This document shows positions 60,622-64,000 of a stretch of 64,000 nucleotides of DNA, piece by piece. A program made the translations under genes and the position numbers. The stretch spans positions 124,001 through 188,000 of the forward strand of contig JAPDOI010000889.1 in the NCBI GenBank assembly GCA_029168955.1, written 5' to 3'. The stretch is from Aplectana chamaeleonis (lineage: Eukaryota; Nematoda; Chromadorea; Rhabditida; Cosmocercidae). The notes under the pieces were generated by a model. It was not told the DNA's origin and ran no database searches. It saw only the letters and a program-made list of their open reading frames with translations. The number at the start of each line of letters is the position of its first letter. Within the stretch, counting starts at the first letter, position 1.

Positions 60622-63257
60622 CTATTTATGAAGAAAAAGCGCCTGCAGTTTAGGTTTGAATTTTTGTGCACAATTTTTGAAGCTCCCCCTGGTACTTGAT
60701 GTTCTCACCTCGACAATACACCCAGGCCGGAGACCAAAGTCTGGTTGATACAGGATTTTGTACAGCAGTAGTAAGTCATTAAACTTTCTTCTTATCAAAA
60801 GAGATGGCAGTTTGAGTTCACTATTTCTGGTTTCTGCAGATGGCATTTGTTGATAATGGCAAAAACCGAGCTTCCTGATCATTAACTTTCTTGTAAACCC
60901 GTTTTGCACCTTTTCAAGTTTGACTATGCTTTTCTTTTTGTGCGGACAATACACTGGTGTCCCATACTCAAGAATAGGTCTTACGTAGGTTTTAAAGGCT
61001 CTAAGTAGTACTCCGCTATTTCTTGTTCCCAGTCCCCTGAATATATTATTGACAGCCACGGTGGCTCTGGTAGATACCGATTCGCAGTGCTTGTCAAAAC
61101 TGAGGTTTCGTGTGAGGATGAACCCCAGGTCAGTGATCTGCTCGACATTGTCAATCTCAGTCCCTTCGACATTGTAAGTATGACAGTTATTTGAGGAACC
61201 TAGATGCAGACACTTCGTTTTCTCCTTCAATAGGGGCAGGTGCCATTCATGAGACCAGACCGCCATTGCGTCTATTGCATTTTGAATTGCCTTAATGTCC
61301 TCACTAGAGCCTGCCTGGCGAAAAATCTTAATATCGTCTGCAAATGCACAGAAATCAACTCCAAATCCACTCAATAAGTCCCCCAGCTCGTGCGTGTATA
61401 TATTGAAAAAGATCGGTGAAAGGACTCCACCCTGCGGAACCCCACTACACACTGGATGAGTCGGCGAATACGAAGTGTTCACTCGAACCGAAAAGATCCT
61501 ATGCTCCAGAAATGAGGTAATCCAGGAAACTATGCGCGGGTGTACGCCTACCATTGTTAGTTTTTGTATTAGCTTATGATGCGGGACTTTGTCAAATGCC
61601 TTGGAAAAATCGAAGAAACAACATCAACATCACTACCTTGGTCTAAAAGAGACGTCCAGTTGTTTAGGGCTTCAATCATAGCTGTCACGGTTGACTTACC
61701 CTTTTGAAAGCCATGCTGATGGGGGGAAATAACCGAACGATTTTCGAGATGTGCAACTATTCTCTTTTTTAGAATCTTTTCGAACAACCTAGCAAACAAT
61801 GACGTTATACTAACCGGTCTGTAGTTGGAAGGCTCTGTGAATGGCGCCTTTTTAGGAAGCGGGATGACATAAGATAACTTCCATCGATCGGGGACCTCAC
61901 TTGTCATGAAGCTCAAGTTGAAAATGAACTCTAAGGGTCCCGCTATTTCATGAGCGACTTTCTCCACGAACATCAGAGGGATATCATCCGGCGTTCTTGA
62001 AGATGAATTCGGCCATTTCAATAGTTCAGTAATAATTTCTTCCTTATAGAACCAACATGAATCTTGCATCACCTCGAAGTTCGGGGAAACCAGCCTCGCT
62101 TGGTCCAGTGAAGAAGCTCTTGAAAATGAATGTTCGAATGTATTTGCCAAAAGTTCTGCCTTGTCCCTGTCAGCCCTGAGGATATTTCCGTCAGACGTCT
62201 TAAGCGCTCCAATGGTTTTTTTATCATTCATTCTGGAGTTCAAAAGCTTGTAAAACGCATTCCTATCTTCCGATTCGATGACTTTCTTCTCTATACTATC
62301 ATTGTACTTTTTAAGCTTGCGTTCGAACTTACCATTTATGTCCTTGAACTTTGCCCAGCTAGCGGGGGTATTGAGTTCTTTTGCAGCAAACCATGCATCT
62401 GTGCGCAACCCTTGAAACGCCTTGAGGTATGGGGGAAGCCTGCGATGACCGCCAGGGACCATGTGCATTGGTACAAAAAGTTCAATGCAGTGTTGGATTA
62501 TGGCAATTAAAATTTCGTATTTTCCATTAACCGTAGCCTCCGACTGAAAAGAACTATACCAGTCAACATTCATCAGGTACTCCTTTATCAGGTCAAAACG
62601 AGCTGCCTTAAAATTTCTTTTCATCTCCTTCATGGTGCTTTGTTTACGAAGCCTGAGCCTATACTGAACCAAGGAGTGGTCACTCGAACCCAGGGGAGGC
62701 AAGACACCTGTATTCAACACGAAATCGTTGTCACAGCAGAGCACTAAGTCTAGGATATTACCCCCACACGTCTCCGATTTAACATACTGCGACAGAGAGT
62801 GAGTGCAGCACATATTCAAAAAACTCCTGGAAACAGAACTGTTGGCAGTGTAGGTGCCTCCTCATCGCATATCAGGGAAATTGAAGTCGCCGGTGGTTAC
62901 GCAGGGGTAGTTAACAGACACCATATCACTAATGCTCGCGTTCAACTGCTCAGTCATCACCGCGGTACAGCTCGGAGCTCTATAAACCACAATGAACCGC
63001 ACAAGAACGAGCCCTACTTCCACGTCTGCACATAAAATTTCATACGAGTCCGTAACAGGGAGTCAGAAAACAAGAACAGGTGAATAAGGCTTCCTAACGA
63101 ACAAAGCAACCCCACCTCCTCTCTTGCGACTACGGTCACACCTGAGAATGTCGTAGTGAGAACTCCAGTCCCCCAGCAGAGGCGCCAATTCAACTCCCGT
63201 CTTAAGCCACGTCTCCGTGAGCGCGATAATGTCAGTGTTTTTGTCCTGTAAAAGCAA
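60622..63257 (-). pseudogene. LINE D ORF2, endonuclease and reverse transcriptase
   Basis: The endonuclease part reads DIIALTETWLKTGVELAPLL near 63,220, KRGGGVALFVR, and a DFNFPD-type segment near 62,890. After the linker (GSSDHSLVQYRLRLRKQ near 62,690) the reverse transcriptase shows SSRTPDDIPLMFVEKVAHE, NYRPVSITSLFARLFEKILK, HQHGFQKGKSTVTAMIEALN, FDFSKAFDKVPHHKL, SGVPQGGVLSPIFFNIY and CAFADDIKIF. FADD replaces YADD, which is common in this clade. A one-base shift near 61,610 splits motif A, and another break lies near 63,050. The C-terminal half shows LHLGSSNNCHTYNVEGTEID and RPILEYGTPVYCPHKK. Confidence 0.85.
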
Positions 63258-63340
63258 TACAAAAGAATCATTGTTTTTAGAAATAGATCGTATATTTGTT
63301 GTAAAGCATAAAATACTACGAGATCCGTCCCGAGGATGGC

Positions 63341-63935
63341 TTACGCGTTTTCCGCACTCGAAGCAGCAGCAGAAGAAGTTGGATCAGTGGCAAGTGTAGT
63401 AGTATCAGCAACTGGCAAACTCGGATTGGCAACAAGCGTGCTCGAACCAACAACAAGCATATTGGGATCGTGAGGAAGCGTGCTAGTATCAGTAACAGGC
63501 GTACTAGATTGAGAAGGCTGTGAGCTAGAGAGAGCAACATTTGTAGATGAGCGACGTGCAATAGCAGCTTCTCGCCGGCGTGCCAGTTCTTCCTTTGTGA
63601 GCGAAGGCCTTATGAAGACCCCGCCGCGGGAGAAGGATCGCAGACGAGGAGCTCTACGCAGCGTCAGGTTCTGATAATAGCTAGAGGGGAGAACAACTTT
63701 CAACAAACGGGGTCGCTCAATCAGTGGTTTACCTAGCCTATAAACCTATACAAGGAATACATTCAACACTCAGATGATTCAATACATCTTCTACGACAGA
63801 GTAATCATCTTTTGTTCTTTCAATAGACCGCTTTTTAGAGGATTCAGGAAGGCCTGAAACAACCAGTGAGCGCAACCGCTCCTTCTCCTCCGCATCTACA
63901 CTATGCCTACTGCTAACAACGTGGCCATCATGCAC
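63341..63935 (-). pseudogene. LINE D ORF1-like protein, partial
   Basis: Two minus-strand frames join after a one-base shift near 63,740. The first reads LRSLVVSGLPESSKKRSIER and continues DYSVVEDVLNHLSVECIPC. The second reads RLGKPLIERPRLLKVVLP, YQNLTLRRAPRLRSF and FIRPSLTKEELARRREA. This is the RRM-like nucleic acid binding ORF1 typical of CR1/jockey LINEs, which coats the element RNA. The low-complexity S, T and P-rich end stops at 63,341. The start lies further upstream. Confidence 0.75.
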
Positions 63936-64000
63936 AACAGGGGGATTTCGCAGGGCCGATGATTGAGAAAGTTTAGCCTCGGCGTCCGCTAGCGCACTCT

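Larger units (their letters stand above)
60308..64000 (-). mobile_element. LINE family D, copy D3, near full length, running off the window
   Basis: Read on the minus strand: an RNA-binding ORF1, an endonuclease and reverse transcriptase ORF2, and a short 3' end with an AAAT repeat tail (60,308-60,332) preceded by a TACATAAG-type stem. It sits inside the Gypsy Pol sequence. Its 5' end lies past 64,000. At least three frame breaks are visible. Confidence 0.85.

Overview
The window looks like a piece of a repeat-rich nematode chromosome, most likely a strongylid (hookworm-type) worm. The reasons are TTTCAG-type 3' splice sites, a spliced-leader-like acceptor 3 bases before a start codon, introns of about 60 to 75 bases mixed with very large ones, and RTE-type and CR1/jockey-type LINEs. 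This assignment rests on protein and splice-site pattern recognition, not on a search.

Two host genes can be supported. The first, on the plus strand at 11.3-14.6 kb, is the 3' part of a protein I do not recognise: five exons ending in an acidic tail. The second is SEC63, the J-domain subunit of the ER Sec61 translocon. It runs on the plus strand from 22,593 to at least 57,184. I could place 16 exons, all joining in phase, for 638 codons; the last roughly 110-120 codons lie beyond the window or were not found. Its first intron is 21.2 kb and its twelfth 8.4 kb, and both are packed with transposons.

Almost everything else is mobile DNA. From 3.4 to 7.8 kb lies a near-complete RTE LINE with a 12-bp target duplication, broken only by a 1,089-bp foldback element. 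From 8.4 to 10.1 kb lies a second, related foldback element. From 15.8 to 20 kb are pieces of two LINE families (called A and B here) whose proteins start with a 2A-like NPGP motif followed by a PHD-type zinc finger. These are interrupted by a Mutator-like element (9-bp duplication), a hAT-like element (8 bp) and a small inverted-repeat element. SEC63 intron 1 holds a LINE A copy with a 35-bp target duplication, a 2.2-kb array of 21-bp units that stays open in four of six frames, a LINE B copy, and a nest of LINE A, LINE D and a Penelope-like GIY-YIG element. An inverted copy of that nest lies in intron 12, so exons 2-12 sit between roughly 3-kb inverted repeats. From 59.3 kb to the end are the 3' end of a Gypsy-type LTR element (minus strand) and a LINE D copy inserted into it.

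The insertions can be ordered in time: LINE A, then D, then the Penelope-like element; then the inverted duplication; then arm-specific insertions (a 144-bp TTA-flanked element on the left, LINE A3 on the right). The observations most worth following are the inverted repeats flanking SEC63 exons 2-12, the 21-bp heptad-encoding array, and the 2A-like leaders in four LINE copies.
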